Source: Lachnospiraceae bacterium (GTDB lineage Bacteria > Bacillota > Clostridia > Lachnospirales > Lachnospiraceae). From it: a DNA stretch of 64,000 nt. This document shows, in pieces, positions 38,721-47,351 of this stretch (positions are counted from its first letter, which is position 1; the number at the start of each line of letters is the position of its first letter). The notes beneath the pieces are model-generated. The model saw only the letters and a list, made by a program, of their open reading frames with translations. It did not search any database and was not told where the DNA came from. The DNA is taken from the NCBI GenBank assembly GCA_017450065.1, contig JAFSYI010000034.1, positions 46,079 to 110,078 on the forward strand. The letters are read 5' to 3'. The position numbers were made by a program, and so were the translations under genes.

Positions 38721-38770
38721 AAAGAAAGAGAGGTGTTCTTGGAATGAACAGGAGCACCGCTCTTTCTTTT
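38721..38770. terminator. bidirectional terminator between plsY and the isomerase gene
   Basis: AAAGAAAGAG (38721-38730) pairs with CTCTTTCTTT (38760-38769), extended by GGTG/CACC. It lies between convergent genes and serves both strands. The preceding about 75 nt is purine-rich. Confidence 0.85.
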
Positions 38771-38790
38771 ATGTTTATTTATAATAAGAA

Positions 38791-39996
38791 TCAATCCGTA
38801 TATACAGCATTATCTTTAATAATATCAAAGGCCTTCTGCTTATAGAGTGACTGGATAAGGTAAGGATCACCGAACCGTTCCTTCTGCTGGTCATATGACT
38901 CGTCACTTCCTTCTGTTTCAACAAGATTAGCCTTGTAGTCCTCAGCAGTTAACTTTATGCCTTCTTTTTCCATTATCGCCTGGTAGGTAAGTATCTTCTT
39001 CTCCGATTCCTGGCAGGTGACGATCAGATCCTTGTCATAATGCTCTTCATCTGATCCCTGGTATTCATAGAAATCACTATATCCGCTTCCATACATCTGG
39101 ACATATATCTGATTCATATATTCGTATTCTTCCATTGAAGTATACTTTTGTATTGATTTAAGCTGCCTTAAATATCTGCCGGGGTATTTGATGACTGTGG
39201 TGTTGTTTTCAAGATAATTGGATATCCAGTTATCCAGATTGCTGTCATAAGACGTATCCTTAAAGTACTTAATATATTCGTCTACCGTACTTGCATTATC
39301 TGACAGATACTCGGCAACAAATTCATCGGTAAACTCGGGATAGATTCCGTTTATAGTACAGTCAAAGACCGCATCCTTGCCCCTGAGATCCTCTTTTGAA
39401 TAATCATCGGGGAAGGTTACTTCAACCTTTACGTTGTCCCCGACACCTGCGCCTATGAGCTGCTGCTCGAAATCATCAATAAAGGTTCCGGAACCGATAG
39501 TAAGATCCGATCCGTTACCGTTTGTGTTTCCGCCGTCGAATTCAACTCCGTCGATCGTTCCCACATAATCAAGATTTATGATATCTCCGTCCTCGACCTT
39601 CTTGTCGGTTTCGGTATCAAGATGCTGTTTACGCTTGGCTTCAATCTCATTCTGAATATCTGTTTCGGTTGCCTCAATCTCTTTCTTCGGTATTGATATA
39701 CCTTTGTATTCCGGAAGTGTTACGCAGGAAGTGGCCGTTACTCCTTTCACATAACCGTTCTCATCAAGACAGGCACTGTAATCGTCACTTGGCTTGACCT
39801 TGTAGGAAGCCTTTACTGCCGCCGCAGCTATCAGATAGATCACACCTGCCGCTATGAGCGCGAGTATAAGCATGCTTACGATCCTTCCCGTTATGGCCGA
39901 CCGTTTCGCCTTCTTCTGCTGATCCCGGCGTTCAATACGTTTTTTCATGCTGTTACTCATGTTATCAGCATTTTTTTCGTCTTTATTATTTCCCAT
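38791..39996 (-). CDS. membrane-anchored trigger-factor-like FKBP-type prolyl isomerase
   Basis: 401 aa. A Lys/Arg-rich cytosolic N-terminus precedes one membrane anchor (ITGRIVSMLILALIAAGVIY, about 35-54). An FKBP domain follows (INLDYVGTIDGVEFDGG near 135; TFPDDYSKEDLRGK), then a helical C-terminal arm like that of trigger factor (SEKKILTYQAIMEKEGIKL). It should face outward and assist folding of exported proteins. The ribosome-binding N-domain of trigger factor is replaced by the anchor. The 5' side has AGGAGG. It lies downstream of the O-antigen-ligase-like gene on the same strand, separated by 102 nt. Confidence 0.87.
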   Translation of the reverse strand: MGNNKDEKNADNMSNSMKKRIERRDQQKKAKRSAITGRIVSMLILALIAAGVIYLIAAAAVKASYKVKPSDDYSACLDENGYVKGVTATSCVTLPEYKGISIPKKEIEATETDIQNEIEAKRKQHLDTETDKKVEDGDIINLDYVGTIDGVEFDGGNTNGNGSDLTIGSGTFIDDFEQQLIGAGVGDNVKVEVTFPDDYSKEDLRGKDAVFDCTINGIYPEFTDEFVAEYLSDNASTVDEYIKYFKDTSYDSNLDNWISNYLENNTTVIKYPGRYLRQLKSIQKYTSMEEYEYMNQIYVQMYGSGYSDFYEYQGSDEEHYDKDLIVTCQESEKKILTYQAIMEKEGIKLTAEDYKANLVETEGSDESYDQQKERFGDPYLIQSLYKQKAFDIIKDNAVYTD

Positions 39997-40098
39997 CTGT
40001 TGTCATCCTCCTTAAAACATTTTCTTATTTTACATCATATCGGCATGAAATTAAATAGGGAAAATGTGAAAGTTTTGAAAACTGTCCAGGTTGATCAC

Positions 40099-41784
40099 CT
40101 ACTGTTCTGACCCAGATTGAGATTGCTCCCTGATCGAATATACGCACAACGCCATGACGCAAAAGATCATGGGTGTACACAGTATCTGCTGGTAACAGAA
40201 CATGTTATGAAGGAAATAACCCGTAACAGCAGCTGTGCCGGCTGTCATGACTGCGTTGTCGGCCCGTTTGGCAAAGCTTATAAAAGCGCTTATAAAAATA
40301 CCGGTATATGTTATAAATCCAAGGATTCCTTCATTGAAAAGCATGTTCAGCCATTCATTATGGGCACAGATCACAACCTCTCCGTTCCAGAAGGAATACA
40401 GTGAAGCCGCTCTTACTTCGGATGCATAGATAACGGTCGGATAACAGTCGGGCCCGGGTCCTGTGAGAGCCATGCTCCTCCATAACGGCTCCTTCATGAC
40501 TTCAACTGTGTTTCTCCATGTGAAGCCGCGGTTGTTTCCCCACCTGTCGTTGAAGGTAAGGTATTCCACGCCCTTCAGAGCATCTCCGGGGAGAAGACCC
40601 TTTGTATTCAGGAGGCCGATGATTATCCCGAGAGGTATGCAGGCGATCGTGCATGCAAGGATGATATTCCTGATCCTTCTGTAATCCGTTATATTAAATG
40701 CCCCTGCCCTGATCTTTTTGCGCAGGAAAACATAAAATCCGATAATCAGGATTAGCAGTATAAGCGTGACCGGAGACTGGGATACAAACAGTGACATGGA
40801 ATCAAGCTCTGTGAGCCGCCAGGGAAAGATAATCTGAAACAGACCGATCACCTTCATGGCTCCGAGCATGATGATCATCATTTCCAGAAACTTTAAAAAC
40901 CGGTCGTTGCTTATGAAGGAGACTGCAAACATAACAATGATGATACCTGCAAAAGCAGGATAGGCGCTGTCACTGTTCTGAGTAACAAAGGTAGCTCCGC
41001 CGGCAGCTACAAAGCATGCAAGGAGTATATTCGCAACAGAGGTCTTATTATCGTTAAAGAGAAAGAAGGCCATACCTACCGGGAGAAGCACAACCATAAA
41101 GCTTGAATACCAGGTACCCTGCCCCAGAGTGGAAAGGAACTGGCTTATATATACCTCGCTGAGATCCTTATATATATTCAGGGGATCCACATGAAAGCGG
41201 TTGAGTACTCCGAGGGAAAAAACAAGAAAAGCGGATATAAGCATAAACCTCAGAAGATCATTCTTCCAACTCTTCATGAAATATCTGGAAACAAGGAAAA
41301 ATATTGCTACAAACATAAGCTGGGACCTGAGTCCCATATTCCATCCGTTGTAGCCTTCCCACGGCAGATTTACCACCTGCGTATCTTCGCCGCCTTTCAG
41401 CAGGAAAAAAGCCGGATATTCGGAGGTCCTTTCGGGTGAAAGCAGAAAAGAAACTATCGATGCTATGCCAAAGGCAAGTACCATCATATCAAGAACCGTC
41501 ATGGAAGCAAAAGCTTCTTTGACGGAAGAAACGGTTAACCTTTTCTCTTTTATCAGACATGCCATATACAGAGCAAACACGATGAAGGCAAAAAGAAGAA
41601 ATGATACCGTTAAATACATGAACATCTTATATTTGAAATCACCTATATCATAGTAATTATTGTGATAAAACAGGGGCATTGCGGTAAAGAAAACACAACA
41701 GTATGCGGAAACAAGGATTTTTAAGATAAACTGCATGGCACCGGAGGCAGTCAGCTCCACACTCTTTTTCTTTTTTTTGCTCAT
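40099..41784 (-). CDS. O-antigen ligase/polymerase-like membrane protein (Wzy_C type)
   Basis: 561 aa with about 12 membrane spans. The periplasmic loop motif AHNEWLNMLFNEGILG near residue 490 and the upstream RGFTWRN and GPGPDCYP segments match the Wzy_C ligase/polymerase family, which transfers or polymerises lipid-linked glycans. The ATG is chosen because GGAG lies 9 nt upstream and because the promoter at 41864-41892 lies within the longer possible reading frame. It is divergent from the AAC(3)-DUF4910 gene. Confidence 0.85.
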   Translation of the reverse strand: MSKKKKKSVELTASGAMQFILKILVSAYCCVFFTAMPLFYHNNYYDIGDFKYKMFMYLTVSFLLFAFIVFALYMACLIKEKRLTVSSVKEAFASMTVLDMMVLAFGIASIVSFLLSPERTSEYPAFFLLKGGEDTQVVNLPWEGYNGWNMGLRSQLMFVAIFFLVSRYFMKSWKNDLLRFMLISAFLVFSLGVLNRFHVDPLNIYKDLSEVYISQFLSTLGQGTWYSSFMVVLLPVGMAFFLFNDNKTSVANILLACFVAAGGATFVTQNSDSAYPAFAGIIIVMFAVSFISNDRFLKFLEMMIIMLGAMKVIGLFQIIFPWRLTELDSMSLFVSQSPVTLILLILIIGFYVFLRKKIRAGAFNITDYRRIRNIILACTIACIPLGIIIGLLNTKGLLPGDALKGVEYLTFNDRWGNNRGFTWRNTVEVMKEPLWRSMALTGPGPDCYPTVIYASEVRAASLYSFWNGEVVICAHNEWLNMLFNEGILGFITYTGIFISAFISFAKRADNAVMTAGTAAVTGYFLHNMFCYQQILCTPMIFCVMALCVYSIREQSQSGSEQ

Positions 41785-41863
41785 GGTAATTCTCCGTAAG
41801 ATCCCGGATGGGTGTTTTATTTGGTATTCGAAGCGGTCTGATGATCTTATGACCGCACTGTAT

Positions 41864-41892
41864 AGTATACATCTAATACCTTTGTATGTCAC
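41864..41892 (-). promoter_or_regulatory. promoter for the O-antigen-ligase-like gene
   Basis: On the minus strand GTGACA (41892-41887) and TATACT (41869-41864) are spaced by 17 nt, 79 nt before the ATG. Confidence 0.7.
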
Positions 41893-41973
41893 ATATTAAA
41901 TAAAGAAATCGTTCGTTTTTATTATAGAATGTGGTATGATATGAAAATAAACGGTCATGATAAGGAAGACAAA

Positions 41974-44223
41974 ATGGATAACTATATAAGACTTAAGGAA
42001 CTTGCCGGGCATCTCCATATTAAAAAAGGAGATAATATTTATGTGACGTCGGATGTTAAACAGCTTCTGTATGACTGCATGCAGCATGAGGATGACACCG
42101 ATCTGAATATCCTGATCGACGGTATCATTGATATCATCGGTGAAGAGGCAACGCTTGTTTTTCCGACTTTTAACTGGGCCTTCTGTAAAGGAGAGCCTTA
42201 CGATCATTATAGTACACCCTGTAAGACCGGTTCGTTGGGTAAGCTTGCACTTAAGAGAAATGACTTCTTGAGGACAAGGCATCCTATATATTCGTTTGCA
42301 GTGTGGGGTAAGGACAGGGAAATTCTATGTTCACTTGACAACAAAAGCTCATTTGGTCAGGACTCTCCGTTTGCTTTTATGGTCGAACATGGATACAGAA
42401 ATCTTTTTATTGACAAGGATACACAGCATTCATTTGTTTTTGTTCATTACGCTGAAGAATCAAGCGGAGCTGTTCCGTACAGATATTTAAAAGATTTTAC
42501 GGCCGACTATACTGACTCATCAGGTCAAACAAAAAAGGCAACATACTCAATGAATGTCCGTAATCTGGGAATGGATGTTGAGAACACAATACTCCCTTTG
42601 GAAGATGAATTCATCGCGAAAGGGATAGAGGAACGCTTCTGTATTAACGGCATAGAGTATAAGATAATAGAGCTTAAGGAAAGCCACCCCATAATAAAAG
42701 ATGATGTTGTGAACAACAGGAGCAGGCGTGTCTGCTCTTATATCGGTCAGGATGATGATCCCGTAATACTTGGACGCAGCATGTATAAGCTTGCCGAACG
42801 GCTTTTCCCGATCTGCCGGAGCATAACCGGTGCGGGTGTCAGGGAGACATTTGATATCCTTAAAGAATACATACCGGATCTTAAACTGTATGAGGTACCG
42901 ACGGGGACGAAGGTTATGGACTGGACGGTGCCTAAGGAGTGGAGGATTGAGGAAGCGTATATTGAAGATGAAAGCGGAAAACGTATAGTGGATTACAGGG
43001 TTAATAACCTGCATGTGCTCGGATATTCCGTACCGGTGGACGAATGGCTGACCTTTGAGGAACTGGAACCTCACATATATACGCTTAAGGATCAGCCTGA
43101 GCTCATACCATATGTTACTTCCTATTATAAGGGGAGATGGGGGTTTGCGATGACCCGGCATATGAAGGATGAGCTTGCGGAGGCATCTGCTGTATCAGGC
43201 AAAGAGGTGAAATATCATGCTGTTATCAAGTCAGAGCTTTTTGACGGCAGTCTGACATACGGCGAGCTGATAATACCGGCAGCTGAGAACGGGACAGATG
43301 ATGGCGGGACTGTTTCCCGCGAGTCAATATCCGAATCTGCGGATGATAATAAGGAACGGACACCGGAAATATTTCTTTCTACATATATATGTCATCCATC
43401 CATGGCTAACAATGAGTGCTCCGGACCGTCGGTTATGACGCATCTGATAAGCTACATTAAGAGCCTCAGGAACAGAAGGTATACCTACAGGATAGTCTTC
43501 GTTCCGGAAACGATCGGAGCGATAACATATCTGTCGCGGAATCTTGAAACCATGAGGAAAAACGTTGTTGCCGGTTTTAATCTTACCTGTGTAGGAGATA
43601 ACAGGGATTATTCGATAGTGCATTCAAGATATTCGGATACACTTGCGGATAAGATACTGATGGATACGCTTAAGGAGCATTGCGGTTCTTTTTCGGAGTA
43701 TTCCTATCTTAAAAGGGGATCGGATGAACGCCAGTATCAGGCACCAGGAGTAGACATTCCGCTTGTGTGCTTCTGCAGATCCAAGTATCATGTATATCCG
43801 GAATATCACACTTCCGGTGATAATATGTCGATTGTAAGCCCGGAAGGTTTTTACGGAGCATTTACGGTTATGAGGAAATGCATTGACAAGCTTGAGGCAA
43901 TACCCTGTGGCAAAGCCCTGTCCTGTCTGCATAATAAGAAGAAACAGATAAAACCTTCAGAGGCTTCAAATAACGGTGAAGACGGTAAAATCTACAGAGT
44001 AACCTGTTTATGTGAGCCCCAGCTTGGCAAACGCGGACTGGTTCCGACTATGAGCTCCAAGGAAACTTATCAGGAGACCCTTGCCATGAAGGATGTATTG
44101 GCATATGCGGACGGAACCCATGATATATCTGAACTGGCAGAGATCATAGAACAGCCGGTGGAGGTTGTGCGCAAGGTGACAGGTCAGCTGCTTTCGGCGG
44201 AATTACTGACTGAGGTTAACTGA
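41974..44223 (+). CDS. fusion of AAC(3)-like N-acyltransferase and DUF4910 aminopeptidase-like domain
   Basis: 749 aa. Residues 1-250 follow the aminoglycoside-3-N-acetyltransferase fold (RTRHPIYSF at 100-108, GQDSPFAFM, then FVHYAEE with H158 and E161). Residues about 265-690 match DUF4910, an M28-like metallopeptidase family: CHPSMANNECSG with H474 and E481, PETIGAI with E512, and YHTSGDN with H612. The last about 60 residues look like a winged-helix tail. Homologous domains occur in surface-sugar and flagellin-modification loci. The ACP gene 70 nt downstream suggests an acyl-ACP donor. The substrate is unknown; antibiotic resistance is not implied. The start is set by AAGGAAG 5 nt upstream. 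Confidence 0.82.
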   Translation: MDNYIRLKELAGHLHIKKGDNIYVTSDVKQLLYDCMQHEDDTDLNILIDGIIDIIGEEATLVFPTFNWAFCKGEPYDHYSTPCKTGSLGKLALKRNDFLRTRHPIYSFAVWGKDREILCSLDNKSSFGQDSPFAFMVEHGYRNLFIDKDTQHSFVFVHYAEESSGAVPYRYLKDFTADYTDSSGQTKKATYSMNVRNLGMDVENTILPLEDEFIAKGIEERFCINGIEYKIIELKESHPIIKDDVVNNRSRRVCSYIGQDDDPVILGRSMYKLAERLFPICRSITGAGVRETFDILKEYIPDLKLYEVPTGTKVMDWTVPKEWRIEEAYIEDESGKRIVDYRVNNLHVLGYSVPVDEWLTFEELEPHIYTLKDQPELIPYVTSYYKGRWGFAMTRHMKDELAEASAVSGKEVKYHAVIKSELFDGSLTYGELIIPAAENGTDDGGTVSRESISESADDNKERTPEIFLSTYICHPSMANNECSGPSVMTHLISYIKSLRNRRYTYRIVFVPETIGAITYLSRNLETMRKNVVAGFNLTCVGDNRDYSIVHSRYSDTLADKILMDTLKEHCGSFSEYSYLKRGSDERQYQAPGVDIPLVCFCRSKYHVYPEYHTSGDNMSIVSPEGFYGAFTVMRKCIDKLEAIPCGKALSCLHNKKKQIKPSEASNNGEDGKIYRVTCLCEPQLGKRGLVPTMSSKETYQETLAMKDVLAYADGTHDISELAEIIEQPVEVVRKVTGQLLSAELLTEVN

Positions 44224-44293
44224 GTTCACGGTGTAATGTTCTTCATGGTACCGATTGTACAATTGCGTATAGAAAGCTTTAAGGAGAAGTAGG

Positions 44294-44533
44294 ATGAGCA
44301 GAGAAGAAATAATGGAGAAGGTCAATGAGATATTCAGGGATGTATTCGATGACGACACCCTTGTGATTACCGACGAGACCAATTCGGACGATATAGAGGA
44401 CTGGGATTCCCTTGAGCATATTTCGCTTATAATATCCATGGAGAAAGAATTCGGTCTCAAGTTTGACATAAAGGATGTTAACAAGCTTGAAAATGTAGGT
44501 CAGATGGTGGATATGATCAGGAGTAAACTATAG
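44294..44533 (+). CDS. acyl carrier protein
   Basis: 79 aa, acidic, four-helix ACP. The phosphopantetheine-bearing Ser is S39 in EDWDSLEHI. It has a strong AAGGAGAAG site and follows the AAC(3)-DUF4910 gene by 70 nt. Since it is not next to fatty-acid synthesis genes, it is more likely a dedicated carrier for a specialised acyl or amino-acyl group than the primary AcpP. Confidence 0.92.
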   Translation: MSREEIMEKVNEIFRDVFDDDTLVITDETNSDDIEDWDSLEHISLIISMEKEFGLKFDIKDVNKLENVGQMVDMIRSKL

Positions 44534-44572
44534 AATCCTGAATTTCATCGAATAAGTCCGGATATTTCGCAA

Positions 44573-44722
44573 ACGTTATACCGTATGAAAAAGATATCAA
44601 TGTTATATAACTACGATACACAACACTGATATGTAACGGTGTTAGGAAACAATGATATATAACGATGTATATAACAATGATAGGAAACGGTGTTATATAA
44701 CTATGATACATAACAATAATAT
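44573..44722. repeat. degenerate AT-rich tandem repeats
   Basis: About 150 bp made of imperfect reiterated units containing GTTATATAAC, AACNATGATA and GGAAACGGTGTTA, for example AAACAATGATATATAACGATG followed by a near copy. The period is irregular, around 12-27 nt. It separates the ACP and MaoC genes and encodes nothing recognisable. Confidence 0.6.
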
Positions 44723-44724
44723 GG

Positions 44725-45147
44725 ATGGAGATCATGAACAGATTTACGTATGATGAGATTGAGGTAGGGCATAAGGAATCTTTCAGTGTAAGGGTTGCGC
44801 AGGAGGATATGGACAGGTTTCGCGCGATAACGGGTGATGTCAACCCGCTTCATGCAGATCCTGATTACGCAAAGGAACACGGACATAAGGACTGTGTCGT
44901 TTTCGGAATGCTGACTGCTTCATACCTTTCCACACTGGCCGGGGTATATCTTCCGGGAGAGCATTCACTTATCCACAGCGTAAAGACCAAATTCTCAGGG
45001 GCAGTATATGTGGGTGATGAGCTGACGGTCGAAGGCACGGTTACCGAGAAGAATGATACATTTGAGCTTATTATCGTTAAAGCCGTCATTCGCAACCGGA
45101 ACGGAGAAAAGGTTTGCAAGGCAGAGCTTCAGGTTGGATTGATATGA
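44725..45147 (+). CDS. MaoC-like (R)-specific enoyl-thioester hydratase
   Basis: 140 aa hot-dog fold. The hydratase-2 motif TGDVNPLHADPDYA near residue 40 contains the catalytic Asp and His. It hydrates trans-2-enoyl thioesters to (R)-3-hydroxyacyl forms. An alternative ATG at 44734 follows GGAG more closely, so the first three residues are uncertain. It follows the ACP gene across the AT-rich repeats and might act on an ACP- or CoA-bound intermediate of the same pathway. A general lipid role is equally possible. Confidence 0.85.
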   Translation: MEIMNRFTYDEIEVGHKESFSVRVAQEDMDRFRAITGDVNPLHADPDYAKEHGHKDCVVFGMLTASYLSTLAGVYLPGEHSLIHSVKTKFSGAVYVGDELTVEGTVTEKNDTFELIIVKAVIRNRNGEKVCKAELQVGLI

Positions 45148-45203
45148 TCACCGGTATGACAGGCCGGTTTATGCATTTTATACCAAAGCAAAGGAGGGTT
45201 ACC

Positions 45204-45926
45204 ATGAACGAAATCGAAAAGTTACAGCAATGGATCAATGAAAGCAGTTATATCGTCTTCTTTGGAGGCGCCGGAGTATCAACGGAAAGCGGGATTCCGG
45301 ATTTCAGGAGTGTGGACGGTCTGTACAATCAGAAATATGACTATCCCCCGGAAACAATGCTGAGCCATACCTTTTACAGGGCGAAGACAGCGGAGTTTTA
45401 CCGTTTTTACCGGGATAAGCTCATTTGCACCACCGCGAAGCCTAACAAGGCGCATCTTAAGCTTGCAGAACTAGAGGAGAAGGGTAAGCTTAAGGCGGTC
45501 GTAACCCAGAATATCGATGGTCTGCACCAGGCGGCAGGCTCCAAAGAGGTACTTGAACTGCACGGTAGTACACTACGTAATTACTGTGAACACTGTCATA
45601 AGTTTTTCGATATCAATTATATAATAGAAACGGAAGGCGTTCCGAAATGTGATGCATGCGGAGGACCCGTAAAGCCGGATGTGGTATTATACGAGGAGGG
45701 GCTTGATGACACCATTATGAGCAGGTCGATAGACCACATCTGCAGAGCAGACATGCTTATAATAGGAGGAACTTCGCTTGCCGTTTATCCGGCGGCAGGC
45801 CTTATCAACTACTACAGGGGAAATAAGCTTGTGCTTATCAACAAGTCGTCTACTCCTATGGATAAGAAGGCGGACCTTGTGATCAACGGCAGTATAGGTG
45901 AGGTACTTGACCAGATCAAATGTTAA
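45204..45926 (+). CDS. cobB: sirtuin NAD-dependent protein deacylase
   Basis: 240 aa. NAD-binding motifs are [15 protein letters not shown] (about 18-32) and TQNIDGLH. The catalytic His is in ELHGS. A Zn ribbon uses CEHC and [14 protein letters not shown] completes the fold. It removes acetyl or other acyl groups from lysines and could reset acyl-CoA synthetase activity. An AAGGAGGG site fixes the start; a longer frame reaching into the maoC 3' end was rejected. Confidence 0.94.
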   Translation: MNEIEKLQQWINESSYIVFFGGAGVSTESGIPDFRSVDGLYNQKYDYPPETMLSHTFYRAKTAEFYRFYRDKLICTTAKPNKAHLKLAELEEKGKLKAVVTQNIDGLHQAAGSKEVLELHGSTLRNYCEHCHKFFDINYIIETEGVPKCDACGGPVKPDVVLYEEGLDDTIMSRSIDHICRADMLIIGGTSLAVYPAAGLINYYRGNKLVLINKSSTPMDKKADLVINGSIGEVLDQIKC

Positions 45927-45932
45927 GTTTTT

Positions 45933-45968
45933 GGAATCTGTGCTTGAAATCCTTAGGAATCTGTGCTA
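45933..45968. promoter_or_regulatory. 12-bp direct repeat in the rpsF promoter
   Basis: GGAATCTGTGCT occurs at 45933-45944 and again at 45957-45968, a 24-nt period, overlapping the -35/-10 region. It may be a duplicated promoter segment or a regulator site. Confidence 0.4.
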
Positions 45969-45972
45969 TCAT
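45944..45972 (+). promoter_or_regulatory. promoter of the rpsF-ssb-rpsR operon
   Basis: TTGAAA (45944-45949) and TATCAT (45967-45972) are spaced 17 nt apart, with an extended TGC just before the -10. The leader of about 100 nt (to 46076) could host the S6:S18 autoregulatory element known in other bacteria, but the motif was not positively identified. Confidence 0.75.
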
Positions 45973-46076
45973 TTTGAACCGTGATACAAATGTTGAAGGG
46001 TTTTTATGCCCTGAGACCTGATTTTTCCTTGCTTCATACGTGTATATGAGGCCAGAGACCAAAAGGAGGTACTAGC

Positions 46077-46364
46077 ATGAACAAATATGAATTATGCGTT
46101 GTTCTTAGTGCTAAGATCGAAGATGACGAGAGAGCGGCCGCACTCGAGAAGGTACAGAATTACATTACCAGATTCGGCGGTACGGTAACGGACATCGACG
46201 AGTGGGGAAAGAAGAAGTTAGCTTATGAGATCCAGAAGATGAAAGAAGCTTACTACTACTTCATCCACTTTGATGCAGAGCCTACTGCTCCCATCGAAAT
46301 CGAGCATCGTGTGCGCATTATGGAAAACGTTATCAGATACTTATGCGTCAGAGCAGAAGCGTAA
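46077..46364 (+). CDS. rpsF: 30S ribosomal protein S6
   Basis: 95 aa, full length, with typical MNKYELCVVLSAKI start and VRIMENVIRYLCVR near the end. AAAGGAGG precedes it. First gene of the rpsF-ssb-rpsR operon. Confidence 0.98.
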   Translation: MNKYELCVVLSAKIEDDERAAALEKVQNYITRFGGTVTDIDEWGKKKLAYEIQKMKEAYYYFIHFDAEPTAPIEIEHRVRIMENVIRYLCVRAEA

Positions 46365-46383
46365 TTAGAAAGAGAGCGTATTA

Positions 46384-46833
46384 ATGAATAAAGTAATTTT
46401 GATGGGCAGACTGACGAGAGATCCTGAGGTAAGGTATTCTTCGGGTGACAGTTCGATGGCTATAGCAAGGTTCAGCATTGCCGTTGACCGCAGGTTCAGG
46501 AGAAACGGCGACGAGCAGACGACAGATTTTTTCAACTGTACGGCTTTCGGAAAGCTGGGAGAATTTGTAGAGAAATATCTGCGTAAGGGAACGAAAGTGG
46601 TTCTTGACGGAGAATTGCGTAATGACAATTACACAAACAAGAACGGCGAGAAGGTTTACAGCATGAACATCGTAGCGAATAATATTGAGTTCGCAGAGAG
46701 TAAGAATGCCGCAGGCAGTGACGGCCCGGGTCAGAGCTTCATGCCGAATACGGCACCTTCACATAATGAAGCTCCCGATGACGGATTTATGAACATGCCG
46801 GAAGATATGGATGATACACTGCCCTTCAGCTGA
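46384..46833 (+). CDS. ssb: single-stranded DNA-binding protein
   Basis: 149 aa. The OB fold begins MNKVILMGRLTRDPEVRY. A Pro/Asn-rich linker leads to the acidic tip ending DDTLPFS, the partner-binding tail. It lies between rpsF and rpsR as in most Firmicutes, 19 nt after rpsF. Confidence 0.98.
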   Translation: MNKVILMGRLTRDPEVRYSSGDSSMAIARFSIAVDRRFRRNGDEQTTDFFNCTAFGKLGEFVEKYLRKGTKVVLDGELRNDNYTNKNGEKVYSMNIVANNIEFAESKNAAGSDGPGQSFMPNTAPSHNEAPDDGFMNMPEDMDDTLPFS

Positions 46834-46866
46834 GACCTGAAACAGGTCAAATAAGGAGGAATTGAA

Positions 46867-47142
46867 ATGGCTTACAATAGACCGCAAGGTGATAATGACA
46901 GACCTGATTCTCCGATGAGGAGAAGAGGAGGAATCCGCAGAAGAAAGAAAGTATGTGCTTTCTGCGGAAAAGATAAGAACATTGATTATAAGGATGCAGC
47001 TACACTTAGGAAATTTGTTTCGGAGAGGGGCAAGATCCTTCCCCGCAGGATCACCGGAACCTGCGCTAAGCATCAGAGGGCTCTTACGGTAGCGGTTAAG
47101 AGAGCACGTCACGTAGCTATAATGCCTTACGTTCAGGACTAA
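46867..47142 (+). CDS. rpsR: 30S ribosomal protein S18
   Basis: 91 aa. An Arg-rich N-terminal extension precedes the S18 core ([33 protein letters not shown]). The Cys pair CxxC plus Cys/His suggests the zinc-binding form. AAGGAGG lies 8 nt upstream. A terminator follows. Confidence 0.98.
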   Translation: MAYNRPQGDNDRPDSPMRRRGGIRRRKKVCAFCGKDKNIDYKDAATLRKFVSERGKILPRRITGTCAKHQRALTVAVKRARHVAIMPYVQD

Positions 47143-47165
47143 AAACTATCGGTAGTTTTAGGTAC

Positions 47166-47206
47166 AGAAGGTCGACTGTCAAAGAGGACGGTTGACCTTC
47201 TTTATT
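47166..47206 (+). terminator. rho-independent terminator after rpsR
   Basis: AGAAGGTC (47166-47173) pairs with GACCTTCT (47194-47201), with an inner GTC/GAC stem and a T-rich end. Confidence 0.85.
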
Positions 47207-47268
47207 GAGTGAAGGCTGCAAAGGAATACTTGATATAAAAAAAAGAACGTGATAAGCTATTTTGTATG

Positions 47269-47320
47269 TACTGTTCAAAACAACAGGATATTAAGCACTC
47301 TTTATCTGTTATGAACAGTA
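47269..47320. promoter_or_regulatory. inverted repeat upstream of the acyl-CoA synthetase gene
   Basis: TACTGTTC (47269-47276) and GAACAGTA (47313-47320) are perfect inverted arms 36 nt apart. A TTGATA box at 47230-47235 lies upstream but its -10 is weak. Possible operator or mRNA stem. Confidence 0.35.
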
Positions 47321-47351
47321 AGTCTGTAAAAAAGAATTAAGGAGAAGGAAA

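Noticed and set aside
41974-42720. AAC(3) domain as an aminoglycoside resistance gene
   Set aside because: The domain is fused to DUF4910 and linked to an ACP and glycan genes. That context fits sugar or amine modification, and no resistance cassette or mobile element is nearby.
45973-46076. S6:S18-binding leader motif upstream of rpsF
   Set aside because: A leader is present, but I could not match the conserved stem and bulge by eye, so it was not listed as a feature.
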